The notes: a model not told the origin generated them from the sequence alone. Shown: positions 42,728 to 52,154, numbered from the stretch's first letter. The stretch is DNA of 64,000 bases from an uncultured Propionibacteriaceae bacterium (GCA_938046585.1 CALIWR010000027.1:1-64000); one strand, 5' to 3'. Program-made: numbers and translations.

Positions 42728-43773
42728 ACTATTCAAATTTAGTATACAATCAAGCTGGAATCACCCGCCCCACGCAGGACCCACAGCACCTACGGAACCG
42801 GGCCCATCTCTACAATCTCCTCGCCACTACCTGCACCTCGACCGGCACCACTGTCGACGCCATCATCGCCGATGTCGAAAAACACAATTCAGGAAAAGCC
42901 CGCGACCAGTTCTCCCGGGTGATACGAGACAACAATTCCCTACACACCCGACTCTCGAGCTTCGCCGCCGCCGCAGCCCTGACCGCCGAGCGGTTCGAGC
43001 TGGCCGCGACTGACTTGGAGACCGGAGTCGCCGAGATGGACGCATTCACGATCAATGTTCATGCCACTCTCATGGCCAATCCGATCCTGACCTCGCAGAT
43101 ACTGCAGCAGTCTCGTGTTCAGTTGGCCACGATGGAGCAGAAACTCGCCCAGAAGCTGGCAGCCAATATGGCCTTTGAGCTTCCGCACAAGGTCGAATAT
43201 CATCCGGAGTCCGAGGCTATCGACAATCGTGGCGGTATCTTGGACCAGCAGACGATCCAGCGCTGGAGAGATTCCAACCTGACCTTGGAACAACGCCGGA
43301 AGGTGCTGCAGAAAATAGTCGACCAGGAGGCGGCCAAACGAGGGATCGAGCCGCCACCAGAGGTGGCGATCGACGATGAGGCAACGAAGGTCGGTGCCGC
43401 CGCCCTTTACACTCATAATGACCGAAAGATCCATATCACCCCTGATTCTGCATCCGATGGATCGATCTTCGGGACCGTCGGCCATGAACTCGGCCATGCT
43501 GAGATGTTCAAACTGTACGATGACTACAAGAAGCTTTCATTCATAGATATCATGGTTATTAAATCTGGCGCGCGGCCAGATCCGTTCCGACGAAACGGCT
43601 ATACGATCGATGACATCTCCTATATGGCGGAGGCGAACGCGAATTACGACTACACGGCCCAGTCGTATCCTTTCCACCCCGATGAGGTGGCGGCCGAGCA
43701 GACTCGGGCTGAGGTCGCCAATGCGGTCACCGACAAACAGATCAACCACCTGATCGATGAGGCCACCCGCTAG
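42724..43773 (+). CDS. Putative WXG-type effector with HELGH metallopeptidase domain
   Basis: A 349-residue protein. Residues 1-150 are helical with an NSGKARDQF segment that could stand for the W-x-G turn of WXG100/LXG domains. Residues 170-330 look like a zinc metallopeptidase module of polymorphic toxins: LTLEQRRKVLQKIVDQEA, IHITPDSAS, HELGH at 254-258, and PDEVAAEQ at 319-326, which could give the third ligand (E321 or E325). No signal peptide. DNA is more AT-rich than its neighbours, with rare TTA and ATA codons, suggesting transfer. No immunity gene or secretion genes are recognised nearby. Confidence 0.72.
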   Translation: MNYSNLVYNQAGITRPTQDPQHLRNRAHLYNLLATTCTSTGTTVDAIIADVEKHNSGKARDQFSRVIRDNNSLHTRLSSFAAAAALTAERFELAATDLETGVAEMDAFTINVHATLMANPILTSQILQQSRVQLATMEQKLAQKLAANMAFELPHKVEYHPESEAIDNRGGILDQQTIQRWRDSNLTLEQRRKVLQKIVDQEAAKRGIEPPPEVAIDDEATKVGAAALYTHNDRKIHITPDSASDGSIFGTVGHELGHAEMFKLYDDYKKLSFIDIMVIKSGARPDPFRRNGYTIDDISYMAEANANYDYTAQSYPFHPDEVAAEQTRAEVANAVTDKQINHLIDEATR

Positions 43774-43792
43774 CGGCCTTCACGAATTCAGA

Positions 43793-44965
43793 TCAGGCCG
43801 GTCGCTCGCTGCCCAGGTCTGTTCTTCTCACCACGAGGACGGCGGCTGCGCCTGGTGTGGGAGTGATCACCCAGGTCGCCTGCCGCGGACCGTTCGGGCG
43901 TAGCCGGCGCCGCAGAGCAGCCGGATCAGTCTCGATGCCTCGTTTCTTGATCTCAAGGCTGCCGATCTGGTGTTTGCGCACCCAAGACCGAAGCTGCGAT
44001 TCTCGCCAAGGCAGGCGTTCCAGGATCTCAAACCGGGTCGCCAGGTCAGTCTCGGCCGGGTAGTGCGAAGTCAGGTAGGCGATCCGGGACGCCACCCGGC
44101 CAGCGCCCAGCTGCCGAGCCAAGGAGCCGACCGCCCCGGCCCGGATCACCGCCGGGTCCGGCTCGTACAGGTAGCGCCCAAGTTCATGGACCTCGCAGTC
44201 GGGCCCGGCGTCAAGCTGCTGCCCACCAGGCAACAGCAGCGCGCTGCGCCGTACCCCCAGCCCACCCCACAGCGAGGCCTCGACCAGGTCATGGTGGTCA
44301 CTCACCCAGATCGTCTCGGTCTCGTCGGGCACCATTGCGTGGGGCACGCCGGGCCCGAGCTTGATGCAGGCCAGCCGGCCGTGGTGCAGCAGCGGCCTCA
44401 GCACCTGCCAGGGTGGACTGAGGTCGGCCGGGTCCCAGCTGCGGCCACGCCCGGTCCGACGGGCCGGATCGGCGAAAACCGCGTCCGTGGCGGGAATCTG
44501 GCCAATGACCTCGGCGGCGTCAATGACCCGGACCTGGCCGCTCCAACCGACGTGGACCAGGTTGGCCTGCGCCAGGACCGCTGTGACCGGGTCCTGCTCT
44601 ACCGCCACCACCGCCAGGCCGGCGTCGACCAGGGCCACCGTGTCCAGCCCGAGCCCGCAGCCGAGGTCCCAGACCCGCCGTGCCCCAGCCGCCGCGAGGC
44701 GTTCCGCCCGCCAGCGGGCCACCGCCGGCCGGCTCGCCTGCTCCAGGCCGGCACTGGTCAGGAACAGGTCACGCCGGCCCAGCTTCGCCTGCCCGCGCTG
44801 GCGCAGCGCAGCCTGCTCCAACACCGCCGCAGCCCGCGGCGCTGCTAGATCGCGCCGCATCCGGGTAGCCGCCGCCAGCGACGACGGGTCCACCTCCTGT
44901 TCGGCGGCTGCCAGCCAGGGCTGAGCCTCGGCTGAGACTAGCCACCGCGCCACCGCCAGATCCAT
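43793..44965 (-). CDS. THUMP-like domain SAM methyltransferase
   Basis: A 390-residue methyltransferase. The SAM motif I is VWDLGCGLGLDTVALV, followed by VVAVEQDPV and the DPARR segment seen in this family; the C-terminal part (RKHQIGSLEIKKRG) is the THUMP-like domain. Substrate is unknown, presumably RNA. The start lies 6 nt after TAGCCT (44977-44972) with no SD, so it may be leaderless. Confidence 0.85.
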   Translation of the reverse strand: MDLAVARWLVSAEAQPWLAAAEQEVDPSSLAAATRMRRDLAAPRAAAVLEQAALRQRGQAKLGRRDLFLTSAGLEQASRPAVARWRAERLAAAGARRVWDLGCGLGLDTVALVDAGLAVVAVEQDPVTAVLAQANLVHVGWSGQVRVIDAAEVIGQIPATDAVFADPARRTGRGRSWDPADLSPPWQVLRPLLHHGRLACIKLGPGVPHAMVPDETETIWVSDHHDLVEASLWGGLGVRRSALLLPGGQQLDAGPDCEVHELGRYLYEPDPAVIRAGAVGSLARQLGAGRVASRIAYLTSHYPAETDLATRFEILERLPWRESQLRSWVRKHQIGSLEIKKRGIETDPAALRRRLRPNGPRQATWVITPTPGAAAVLVVRRTDLGSERPA

Positions 44966-45012
44966 GGACTGAGGCTAGCCGCGGAACTCGATTCGCCCTA
45001 TGCTCCTTCGCC

Positions 45013-45366
45013 ATGAAGGTGTTCAAGGGGATCCTCGCTGGTCTCGGGGCGGTGGCCATGATCGTGGCGATCGTGATGCTGCTGCGGATCTCGTGGAACC
45101 TGCAGGGGATCCTCGGCTCCGCTAACCGCTACACCCCGGCCGGGGAACAGCAGTGGGGCAGCCCGGTCCAGGATGTGATCTTGACCACCGGGATCGCGCT
45201 GCTGTCCGGGCTGCTGCTGGGACTCGCCCTGGGGATGCCGCGACGGACCTCCAGCTCGGTACGGGAGGAGGCCATCGCCTCGTACCAGGCTAAAGGCCTG
45301 TCGGGCGAGCAGGCTGAGCAGCCCCAGCCGAACCTGATCGACAGGCCTAACCCGACCGACTCCTGA
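45013..45366 (+). CDS. Small two-helix membrane protein
   Basis: A 117-residue protein with two hydrophobic helices (IVAIVMLLRI region and GIALLSGLLLGLALGM) and a polar cytoplasmic tail. The family is unknown to me. ATG 45013 lies 8 nt after TATGCT (44999-45004), with no SD. It diverges from the THUMP-like methyltransferase and converges on the NUDIX gene. Confidence 0.7.
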   Translation: MKVFKGILAGLGAVAMIVAIVMLLRISWNLQGILGSANRYTPAGEQQWGSPVQDVILTTGIALLSGLLLGLALGMPRRTSSSVREEAIASYQAKGLSGEQAEQPQPNLIDRPNPTDS

Positions 45367-45384
45367 TCCGCTCTCGAAAGGCGA

Positions 45385-45882
45385 TCAGTCACAGACGCTG
45401 TACGACCAGCCAGTGGGCCGGCCGTCGTGGTACGGCAGGACGCCGTGAAATTGGCTGACCTTCGGGTCGAAGACCAGCGGTAGGAAATACCGGTCACCCT
45501 CCCAGATCGGCAATTCGTAGGCCAGCAGCCGGGCCAGCGGCACCCATTCCAGCACCCCTTCGGGGTTGCTTTCGGCGATGGTGCCGTGGAACTGGTCGAT
45601 CCGGAAGAGGAAACCGAACCAATCTTCGCCGCCGACCCCGAAACCCGGCCAGGACACGGTCCCCCGCAGCTGGAGCGCATCGGCCTCGATCCCGGCCTCC
45701 TCGAGCAGTTCGCGGCGCATCGCCGCCACCACGTCCTCGCCCGGTTCAACTTTGCCGCCCAGGCCGTTGTACTTGCCGAGGTGCAGATCGTCGGCCCGGC
45801 CCAACCGGTGGATCAGCAAGACCTGCTCAGCGTTAGGCGACAGCACATAGCCCAGCACTCCCAGGATCGGTGTGTACGGCAT
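45385..45882 (-). CDS. NUDIX hydrolase (MutT-like)
   Basis: A 165-residue NUDIX enzyme with a complete box, GGKVEPGEDVVAAMRRELLE followed by EAG. The YNGLGGKVEPGE and ENPEG-like downstream part recall 8-oxo-dGTP diphosphatases of the MTH1 type. ATG 45882 is used because it overlaps the tsaD stop (TGATG) and the conserved fold begins there. Confidence 0.88.
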   Translation of the reverse strand: MPYTPILGVLGYVLSPNAEQVLLIHRLGRADDLHLGKYNGLGGKVEPGEDVVAAMRRELLEEAGIEADALQLRGTVSWPGFGVGGEDWFGFLFRIDQFHGTIAESNPEGVLEWVPLARLLAYELPIWEGDRYFLPLVFDPKVSQFHGVLPYHDGRPTGWSYSVCD

Positions 45883-46925
45883 CAGACCACGATGGTCGAG
45901 ACCGGCAGCCCCGAATCGACCCCGATGTCTAGCCGTGAGGGCCGGACCCCGGCCTGGACCGCGGCCGCCCCGACCGCTGCGATCATCGCCCCATTGTCGG
46001 TGCACAGCCCCGGCCGTGGCCGGCGCAGCGTGACCCCGGCCTGCCGGGCCCGCTCAGCCAGCAGTTCCCGCAGTCGGGAATTGGCCGCTACGCCGCCGCC
46101 GATCACCAGATGGTCGATCCCCTGATGCTCGCAGGCGGCGATCGCCTTCGCGCTGAGCACATCGCAGACCGCCTCCTGGAAGGAAGCCGCCACATCGGCG
46201 AGCGGCACGTCCTCGCCGTCGCGGCGGCGTAGCTCCACCCAGCGCGCCACCGCCGTCTTGAGCCCCGAGAAGGAGAAGTCGAAACGATGCCGGGCCAGAT
46301 CCTTGGCCGCGGTCAGCCCGCGCGGGAAGGCCACCGCCCGCGGGTTGCCGCGGCGGGCGGCCTGGTCGATCGCGGGCCCGCCCGGGTACGGCAGCCCCAG
46401 CAGCCGGGCCACCTTGTCGTACGCCTCACCGGCCGCATCGTCGATGGTGGAGCCGATCTCACGGACCGTGGTGGCGATCTGGTCGACTCTCAACAGCGAC
46501 GTGTGCCCGCCCGACACCAGCAGCGCCATCGTCGGGGTCGGCAGCGGGCCGTGGTCCAGAATGTCCACGCCGACGTGCCCGACCAGATGATTCACCCCGT
46601 ACAGGGGCTTGTCGAGCGCCCCCGCCAAGGCCTTCGCGGCGGCCAGTCCGACCACTAGCGCCGAGACCAGGCCGGGCCCGGCGGTGACCGCTACCGCGTC
46701 CACCTCAGACAGGTCGATGTCGGCGTCGGAGCAGGCCCGTTCCAGGGTCGGGCGAAAAGCCTCCAGGTGGGCCCGGGAGGCGACTTCGGGTACCACCCCA
46801 CCGAAACGGGCATGCAGGTCGACCGAGGAGGCGACCTGGTTCGCGAGCAGGTCATTGCCGCGGACCACTCCCACCCCAGTCTCGTCGCAGCTGGACTCGA
46901 TGCCGAGGACCAGCGGACCGGTCAC
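45882..46925 (-). CDS. tsaD: tRNA threonylcarbamoyl transferase TsaD
   Basis: A 347-residue Kae1/Qri7-family protein that transfers threonylcarbamoyl to A37 of tRNAs. It shows LGIESSCDETGVGVV, the metal-binding HLVGH, LLVSGGHTSLL and the VIGGGVAANSRLRE segment. With tsaB and tsaE upstream in the same operon, the t6A-forming complex is complete apart from TsaC. Confidence 0.97.
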   Translation of the reverse strand: MTGPLVLGIESSCDETGVGVVRGNDLLANQVASSVDLHARFGGVVPEVASRAHLEAFRPTLERACSDADIDLSEVDAVAVTAGPGLVSALVVGLAAAKALAGALDKPLYGVNHLVGHVGVDILDHGPLPTPTMALLVSGGHTSLLRVDQIATTVREIGSTIDDAAGEAYDKVARLLGLPYPGGPAIDQAARRGNPRAVAFPRGLTAAKDLARHRFDFSFSGLKTAVARWVELRRRDGEDVPLADVAASFQEAVCDVLSAKAIAACEHQGIDHLVIGGGVAANSRLRELLAERARQAGVTLRRPRPGLCTDNGAMIAAVGAAAVQAGVRPSRLDIGVDSGLPVSTIVV

Positions 46926-47395
46926 GAGACGGCCTCGACGGGGGTGTCGAACCAGGAGCCGGTCAGTTCAAGTTCCATCACCATCGCATGCCGGTCGTGG
47001 CCGTAGTAATTCAGGCGCCGGTCGATCGGCTCGAAGCCGAACTGCTCGTACAGCCGGTGCGCGACGGCGTTGGTCTCCTCCACCTCCAGCAGCATCCGGT
47101 GTGCCCCGGTGGCCTGAGCCCACTGGATCCCGGCCCGCATCAGCCTCCGCGCAACCCCCTGGCCGCGTCGCTGAGGGGCGACCACCACCCGCAGCAGGTC
47201 GGCGAAGTCGCCGCTGGTCTGAAAGGTCGCCACCCCGTCCACCTGGTCGTCGACGTCCCGGTTGACCAGCACGTACCGGTCGTCGGCGGTGAGTTCCTCG
47301 GCCCAGGCCTGCCGTGACCAGCCCTGGTCGAAACCAGACTGCTCAAGAGCCAGGATCTGGTCAAGGTCAGCGGTAGTGGCGTGGGCGACGATCAT
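46922..47395 (-). CDS. rimI: Ribosomal-protein-alanine N-acetyltransferase (GNAT)
   Basis: A 157-residue GNAT enzyme with the acetyl-CoA-binding VVAPQRRGQGVARRLM, ATGAHRMLLEVEETNAVAHRLY and the C-terminal YEQFGFEPIDRRLNYY. Position between tsaD and tsaB is typical for RimI. Actinobacterial RimI may acetylate proteins beyond S18. Confidence 0.92.
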   Translation of the reverse strand: MIVAHATTADLDQILALEQSGFDQGWSRQAWAEELTADDRYVLVNRDVDDQVDGVATFQTSGDFADLLRVVVAPQRRGQGVARRLMRAGIQWAQATGAHRMLLEVEETNAVAHRLYEQFGFEPIDRRLNYYGHDRHAMVMELELTGSWFDTPVEAVS

Positions 47396-48057
47396 GGGTC
47401 CCTCCTGGGGAGCGTGGACTTGGTCCTGGTCGGAACCTCGGCGTCGGGACGCCGTAGGTAGAGCGGTACGGTCCCCGCGCTCGGCAGCCGGTGCTGCTGG
47501 GCGGCGAGCAGGCCGGCGTCGAGACGCAGGCCGGCGTCAGACACCCCACCGGGCAGACTGTCGGGGTAGCGCAGCGCCCCCGGCCCGACTACCGGCAGCA
47601 CCGGCAGTTCGGCGGGACGGTTGACGTGCGGCCCGTCGCTGCGGCGGCCGAGCTGGTCGTAGGTAGCCCAGTAGACCTCTTTGCGGCGGGCGTCGGTGGC
47701 GACCAGATATGGACCGGCAGGGTGGCTCGCGGCGTGCTGTAGGCCCAGCCCGTCGAGGCTGCAAACCCCCTTCCAGGGCAGGTCCAACAGGTAGGCCAGG
47801 GACTGGGCGGTCACGATCGCGACCCGCAGCCCGGTGTACGGGCCGGGGCCGAGCCCGACCACGATCCCGGCCAAGTCAGCGAGCCGGGTCCCGGCCTCGC
47901 GGACCACCTGCCGTACCAGCGGCATCAGCTGCTCGACGTGGCTGTTGGGCTGGTCCACACTGGCGCTGGCCAGGATCTCACCGGCCCGGCCGACCCCGGC
48001 CGAGACTCCGGTGGCGGTGTCCAGCCCCAACCACAGGCCGCTGTCGAGTTCACCCAT
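47392..48057 (-). CDS. tsaB: t6A complex dimerisation protein TsaB
   Basis: A 221-residue ASKHA-fold protein without the TsaD metal site. It shows LGLDTATGVSAGVG, VVGLGPGPYTGLRVAI and VATDARRKEVYWATY. It stabilises TsaD and recruits TsaE. It overlaps tsaE by 8 bp and rimI by 4 bp. Confidence 0.93.
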   Translation of the reverse strand: MGELDSGLWLGLDTATGVSAGVGRAGEILASASVDQPNSHVEQLMPLVRQVVREAGTRLADLAGIVVGLGPGPYTGLRVAIVTAQSLAYLLDLPWKGVCSLDGLGLQHAASHPAGPYLVATDARRKEVYWATYDQLGRRSDGPHVNRPAELPVLPVVGPGALRYPDSLPGGVSDAGLRLDAGLLAAQQHRLPSAGTVPLYLRRPDAEVPTRTKSTLPRRDP

Positions 48058-48529
48058 CGCAGTCCTCGAGGTTCAGGTCGACGCCTTCCCAGCGTGGGCC
48101 GATCCCGGTCAGGGTGACCAGTCGGGTCTCGTCGGCGGCGGACCGGTCAAGGCTGACCTCGAGGCGGCTGTCGGACAGCTGTTCGGCCTTGCCCTCACCC
48201 CATTCGACCACGGTGACCGAGGTCTGCAGGTAGTCGTCCAGGTCGAGGTCGTCGACCTCGGACAGGTCAGCGAGCCGGTACGCGTCGACGTGCACCAGCG
48301 CTGGCCCGCACCCGAGGGAGCGGTGCACCCGGGAGAGCACGAAGGTGGGCGAGATCACCGGGCCGGCCACGCCCAGCCCGGCCCCGATCCCCTGGGTGAG
48401 GGCGGTCTTGCCGGCCCCCAGGGCCCCGATCGCGAGTACCAGGTCGCCTGGCCGTAGCAGCCCGGCGAGGCGTCGACCGAGCGCGTGCATGTCCGCGGCG
48501 GTCGGCACGGTCACCTGCGACAAGGGCAT
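48050..48529 (-). CDS. tsaE: t6A complex ATPase TsaE
   Basis: A 159-residue P-loop protein with Walker A GALGAGKT, SPTFVLSRVH and HVDAYRLADLSEVDDL. It is required for t6A synthesis in bacteria. The gene is the first of tsaE-tsaB-rimI-tsaD-NUDIX and follows the DEAD-box helicase by about 20 bp. Confidence 0.93.
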   Translation of the reverse strand: MPLSQVTVPTAADMHALGRRLAGLLRPGDLVLAIGALGAGKTALTQGIGAGLGVAGPVISPTFVLSRVHRSLGCGPALVHVDAYRLADLSEVDDLDLDDYLQTSVTVVEWGEGKAEQLSDSRLEVSLDRSAADETRLVTLTGIGPRWEGVDLNLEDCDG

Positions 48530-48550
48530 CCTCCTTCGGTCGCCAGCATG

Positions 48551-50359
48551 CTACGACCCGAAGTGGCGACGTCGTGACCGGCCCGGACCTGGTCCACGAC
48601 GCGGACGTCTCCCGGCCGGGCGGGGGGCGATCAGCGCCTGGTAGTCCGATTCCAGGATCGGCTCCCGTTCGACCCAGGACCCGACTAGGCCGGTCACCGT
48701 CTCATCGCCGGGAGTGACCTGGACGAAACGGGCATCCAGCCCGGTGTGGCGGATGTGCTGTGAGACCAGGCGCCGCTGGTGACGCAGCAGCACGCTCAGC
48801 ACCACCCCCTTGCTGCCGGCTCGGGCGGTCCGCCCGGCCCGGTGCAGATAATCCTTGCTGCTGGCTGGTGGGTCAGCCTGCACCACCAGCGCCACATCGT
48901 CGACGTGGATCCCGCGGGCGGCGACATCAGTGGCGACCAGGACCGGCAGGCTGCCGTCACGGAAGGCGGCCAGAATCCGGGCCCGGGCCCCCTGCCGTAG
49001 GCCGCCGTGCAATGCCCCGGCCAGGATGCCGACCCCTCGTAGCCGTTCGGCGACCCGGTCGGCGCCCTGCTGGGTACGAACGAAGACCAGGGTCCGGTCT
49101 CGGCCGGCGGCGGCGATCTGGTTCACCAGCTGGTTCTTCTGGTGCGCGGCGACCATCCAGAAGATGTGTTCCATGGTGGCGACCGAGGCGGTCTGCGGAT
49201 CGACCTCGTGGGTCACCGGCTGGTGCAGGTAGCGCTGGACCAGGTCATCGACGGCGGTGTCCAAGGTGGCAGAGAACAACAGCCGCTGCCCGTCGCTGGG
49301 GGTGGCGTCGACGATGGTGGTGACCGCCTCCCAGAAGCCCAGTTCAGCCATATGGTCGGCCTCGTCGATCACGGTCACCTGGATCGTGGACAGGTCGGCC
49401 GCTCCCTGCTCGATCAGGTCCACCAGCCGGCCAGGGGTCGCCACCACCACATCGACCCCTCGTTCAAAGGCTCGGATCTGCGGCCCGTACGCCATCCCGC
49501 CGGCGACCAGCGCAACGCTCATGGTCAGCGCCTGCGCCAACGGGGCCAGTACGTCGGCGACCTGCAGCGCGAGTTCCCGGGTCGGGACCAGAACCAGGCC
49601 GCGGACCCCGAGCCGGTCGTCCTGGTCCAGCCGGGCCAGCATCGGCAGCCCGAAGCCCAAGGTCTTCCCGGAGCCGGTTCGGCCCCGGCCCAGCAGGTCG
49701 CGGCCGGCCAGGGCGTCACCGATGGTGGCCTGCTGGATCGGGAACGGGGTCACGATTCCCTGCCCGGCCAAGGCCCGGACCAGTTCGGGTGGCAGCCCCA
49801 GCGCGGCAAAACCAGATTCGGCCGGGGCCTCGGCCATGGCGACCTCGGTGGCGGGCACCCAATTCATCTGGTCAGCTGTTGACACATCCGGTCGCTCGGC
49901 GTGTCTGACCCGTGGGCCTGGTTCGGGCCGATGCCGGGAATGCCCTGCGCCTCGACGGGATTCTGCCCGGTCACCGCGGCGAGGTTCCCGCTCGGCTGGC
50001 GGCCGGTTTCGTCCGCGGTCGGTGTGCGCAGCCCGGTGGGGCGAGCCGGGCCGTCGGTCGTCACGATCACGACGGGTGGTGGGCGTGGAGGCCGTACCAG
50101 CCCGGGCCCGGCCTGATGACCGGTCCGGTTGATCCCGCTGCGATTGATAGGGGCGCTGCCGGGTCGGATCGTCGCGGCGGCTCGTCGCCCGACCATCCGC
50201 GCGCCGGCCCGGGCTTTTTCCCGCTGGGATTGGCGGATCGGCGGGAACGGGCTTGCCGCGGCGGCTGCTGCGTCCCCGGGCCTGGCGCTGTTCAGCGGTC
50301 CAGCGGGGCTTCTTGTTGGTTCCGGGCACACGCGACGGCCGGGACGACGGACGGGGCAT
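48551..50359 (-). CDS. DEAD-box RNA helicase with basic N-terminal extension
   Basis: A 602-residue helicase. Residues 1-150 are low-complexity and highly basic (Arg, Pro, Ser, Asp). The core follows: the Q motif (TPFPIQQATI), GRTGSGKT, PTRELALQV, DEADHMAELGF, SAT, and HRAGRTARAG, with a short Arg/Gly-rich end. The ATG at 50359 follows a weak AGAGAAG; the open frame runs 130 codons further, but that part looks unlike coding DNA. Basic tails of this kind help helicases bind RNA and are typical of actinobacterial relatives. Confidence 0.85.
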   Translation of the reverse strand: MPRPSSRPSRVPGTNKKPRWTAEQRQARGRSSRRGKPVPADPPIPAGKSPGRRADGRATSRRDDPTRQRPYQSQRDQPDRSSGRARAGTASTPTTRRDRDDRRPGSPHRAAHTDRGRNRPPAEREPRRGDRAESRRGAGHSRHRPEPGPRVRHAERPDVSTADQMNWVPATEVAMAEAPAESGFAALGLPPELVRALAGQGIVTPFPIQQATIGDALAGRDLLGRGRTGSGKTLGFGLPMLARLDQDDRLGVRGLVLVPTRELALQVADVLAPLAQALTMSVALVAGGMAYGPQIRAFERGVDVVVATPGRLVDLIEQGAADLSTIQVTVIDEADHMAELGFWEAVTTIVDATPSDGQRLLFSATLDTAVDDLVQRYLHQPVTHEVDPQTASVATMEHIFWMVAAHQKNQLVNQIAAAGRDRTLVFVRTQQGADRVAERLRGVGILAGALHGGLRQGARARILAAFRDGSLPVLVATDVAARGIHVDDVALVVQADPPASSKDYLHRAGRTARAGSKGVVLSVLLRHQRRLVSQHIRHTGLDARFVQVTPGDETVTGLVGSWVEREPILESDYQALIAPRPAGRRPRRGPGPGRSRRRHFGS

Positions 50360-50966
50360 CAAGGACTTCTCTCGCCAGTGGACGCGGATCGCACGCCAGG
50401 CCACTTGGGGCGCACCTCGCGCCCGGGCCGTCAGACTACCACCGGCTGTCTTCCACCACCATGCGACTACGAGCAGGCCCGGAGCCGACCGCATCACCAT
50501 GCCCCCATAGCCGTTGGCCGCTGCGAACAGGGACGTTCTGTGGGGTGAAAACCGCCCGGCAAGCCTGGGAGACGCTGGCCGCTGCGAACAGGAGGCGTTA
50601 TCCCGTAGACCCCCACCAGCGGCTCGAGGTCCGATCAGGCTGTCGAGGTCAGCGTCGCCGCTGCCGTGATCGCGCGAAACGACCAGCACAAGACGATCAG
50701 GGGGTGGGAGCAAGCTGCGTGGTTGCGGTTCACGATCCTCGCCACCCACCCGCGGGCTCGGACCATTCTCCTGACCACCTTCTGCGACGACTGCATCATC
50801 TACATCATCCGCGCCCTATCTCGACGACATCACGCAGATCACGCAGCGTCTGTTCGTGAGCGAGGCAGTCGCGACGGCCTAGTACCGCGCCGATCCGTAA
50901 CTGGGTCTGGGACCGTGATGCCCCTGATCCTCGTGATCGGTGCCCGGTCCGGGTTACGATCCAGGG
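50360..50966. other. Gene-poor 600-bp stretch with a direct repeat
   Basis: No convincing gene on either strand. TGGCCGCTGCGAACAGG occurs twice, at 50515-50531 and 50576-50592. Just before the next gene, a reading frame ending at about 50883 encodes PYLDDITQITQRLFVSEAVA, which looks protein-like but is out of frame with the open frame to its left, so a decayed gene is possible. I could not identify the parent. Confidence 0.4.
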
Positions 50967-52100
50967 GTGCGCGTTGCCATCGTTGCTGAGAGTTTTCTGC
51001 CGCAGGTCAATGGGGTGACCAATTCGGTGTTGCGGGTCTTGGAGCATCTGCGCGCCACTGGGCATGAGGCGCTGGTGGTGGCACCCGCCGACGACGGGGT
51101 GCCCACATCGTACGCAGATTTCCCGGTCCAGACCATGAGCGCGCTCAGCCTGCCGGTGTACTCCGATGTGCGGATCGGGCTTTCGCTGACTTCCCGCTTC
51201 GAGCGGATCTTCGCTGACTGGGGCCCGGATGTGGTGCACCTGGCCGCGCCGTTCGCGATGGGCTACAACGCGGTGTTGGCGACAAGCCGGATGTCGATCC
51301 CCAGTGTCGCGGTCTACCAGACCGAGGTCGCCTCGTACGCGGCCCGGTACGGCTGGGGCCGAGTGCAGTCGCTGCTGTGGTACCGGGTTCGTCAGATCCA
51401 TTCCCTGGCCACGGTGAATCTGGCCCCGTCCAGTTACACCGCCCGCCAGCTGCGGGAAAGGTCAGTGCCCCGGGTCCAGATCTGGCGCCGAGGGGTAAAT
51501 GCCGAACGGTTCCATCCCCGGCACCGGGATCTGGGGCTGCGCTCGAAGTTGGCGCCCGGCGAGGAGGTGCTGGTCGGTTACATGGGCCGGCTGGCCCCGG
51601 AGAAGCAAGTCACCGACCTGGCAGCGTTGGCTGACCTGCCCGGTACGCGGCTGGTGATCGTCGGGGACGGTCCGCAGCGTGGAGAATTGGAGCGGGCCCT
51701 GCCCGGCGCCGCCTTCCTGGGCCGGCTGGGGGGTGACGACCTGCCGCGGGCGGTGGCCAGCATGGACGTCTTCTGCCACCCCGGCGAATTGGAGACCTTC
51801 TGCCAGTCAATCCAGGAAGCCGAGGCCTGCGGGGTGCCGGTGGTGGCGCCGCGCTGCGGAGGCCCGGTGGACCTGGTGACCCCCGGGGTGAGCGGCTACC
51901 TGTACCAGCCGGGAGACCTCGGTGGGTTGCGGGCCAGTGTCGAAGGGCTGGCCGCCGACCCAGAGCACCGCCAGCTACTTGGACGCCAGGCCCGGGCCAG
52001 CGTCGAGCACCGTACCTGGGCCTACATCTGCGACCAGCTGCTCGGCCACTATCAGGAGGCGATGCGGACCATCCGGATCGGTGACCTGGAGGTGGTCTGA
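50967..52100 (+). CDS. GT4-family mannosyltransferase-like glycosyltransferase
   Basis: A 377-residue GT-B enzyme. The N-terminus VRVAIVAESFLPQVNGVTNSV and the C-terminal GYMGRLAPEKQVTDL, LVIVGDGPQR, FCHPGELETFCQSIQEAEA (E-x7-E motif) are those of MgtA/PimB-type GDP-mannose-dependent alpha-mannosyltransferases of actinobacterial lipoglycan synthesis. The GTG at 50967 is 6 nt after TACGAT (50955-50960) and has no SD, suggesting a leaderless transcript. Confidence 0.87.
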   Translation: MRVAIVAESFLPQVNGVTNSVLRVLEHLRATGHEALVVAPADDGVPTSYADFPVQTMSALSLPVYSDVRIGLSLTSRFERIFADWGPDVVHLAAPFAMGYNAVLATSRMSIPSVAVYQTEVASYAARYGWGRVQSLLWYRVRQIHSLATVNLAPSSYTARQLRERSVPRVQIWRRGVNAERFHPRHRDLGLRSKLAPGEEVLVGYMGRLAPEKQVTDLAALADLPGTRLVIVGDGPQRGELERALPGAAFLGRLGGDDLPRAVASMDVFCHPGELETFCQSIQEAEACGVPVVAPRCGGPVDLVTPGVSGYLYQPGDLGGLRASVEGLAADPEHRQLLGRQARASVEHRTWAYICDQLLGHYQEAMRTIRIGDLEVV

Positions 52101-52154
52101 GGATCCCGGGACAGCCATCACCAGATGACCGGGTAATCGTGGGAGGCTTGGCCC

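Noticed and set aside
50360..50749. N-terminal extension of the DEAD-box helicase by 130 codons
   Set aside because: The extension has no conserved motif, and an ATG at 50359 gives a normal helicase with a basic tail.
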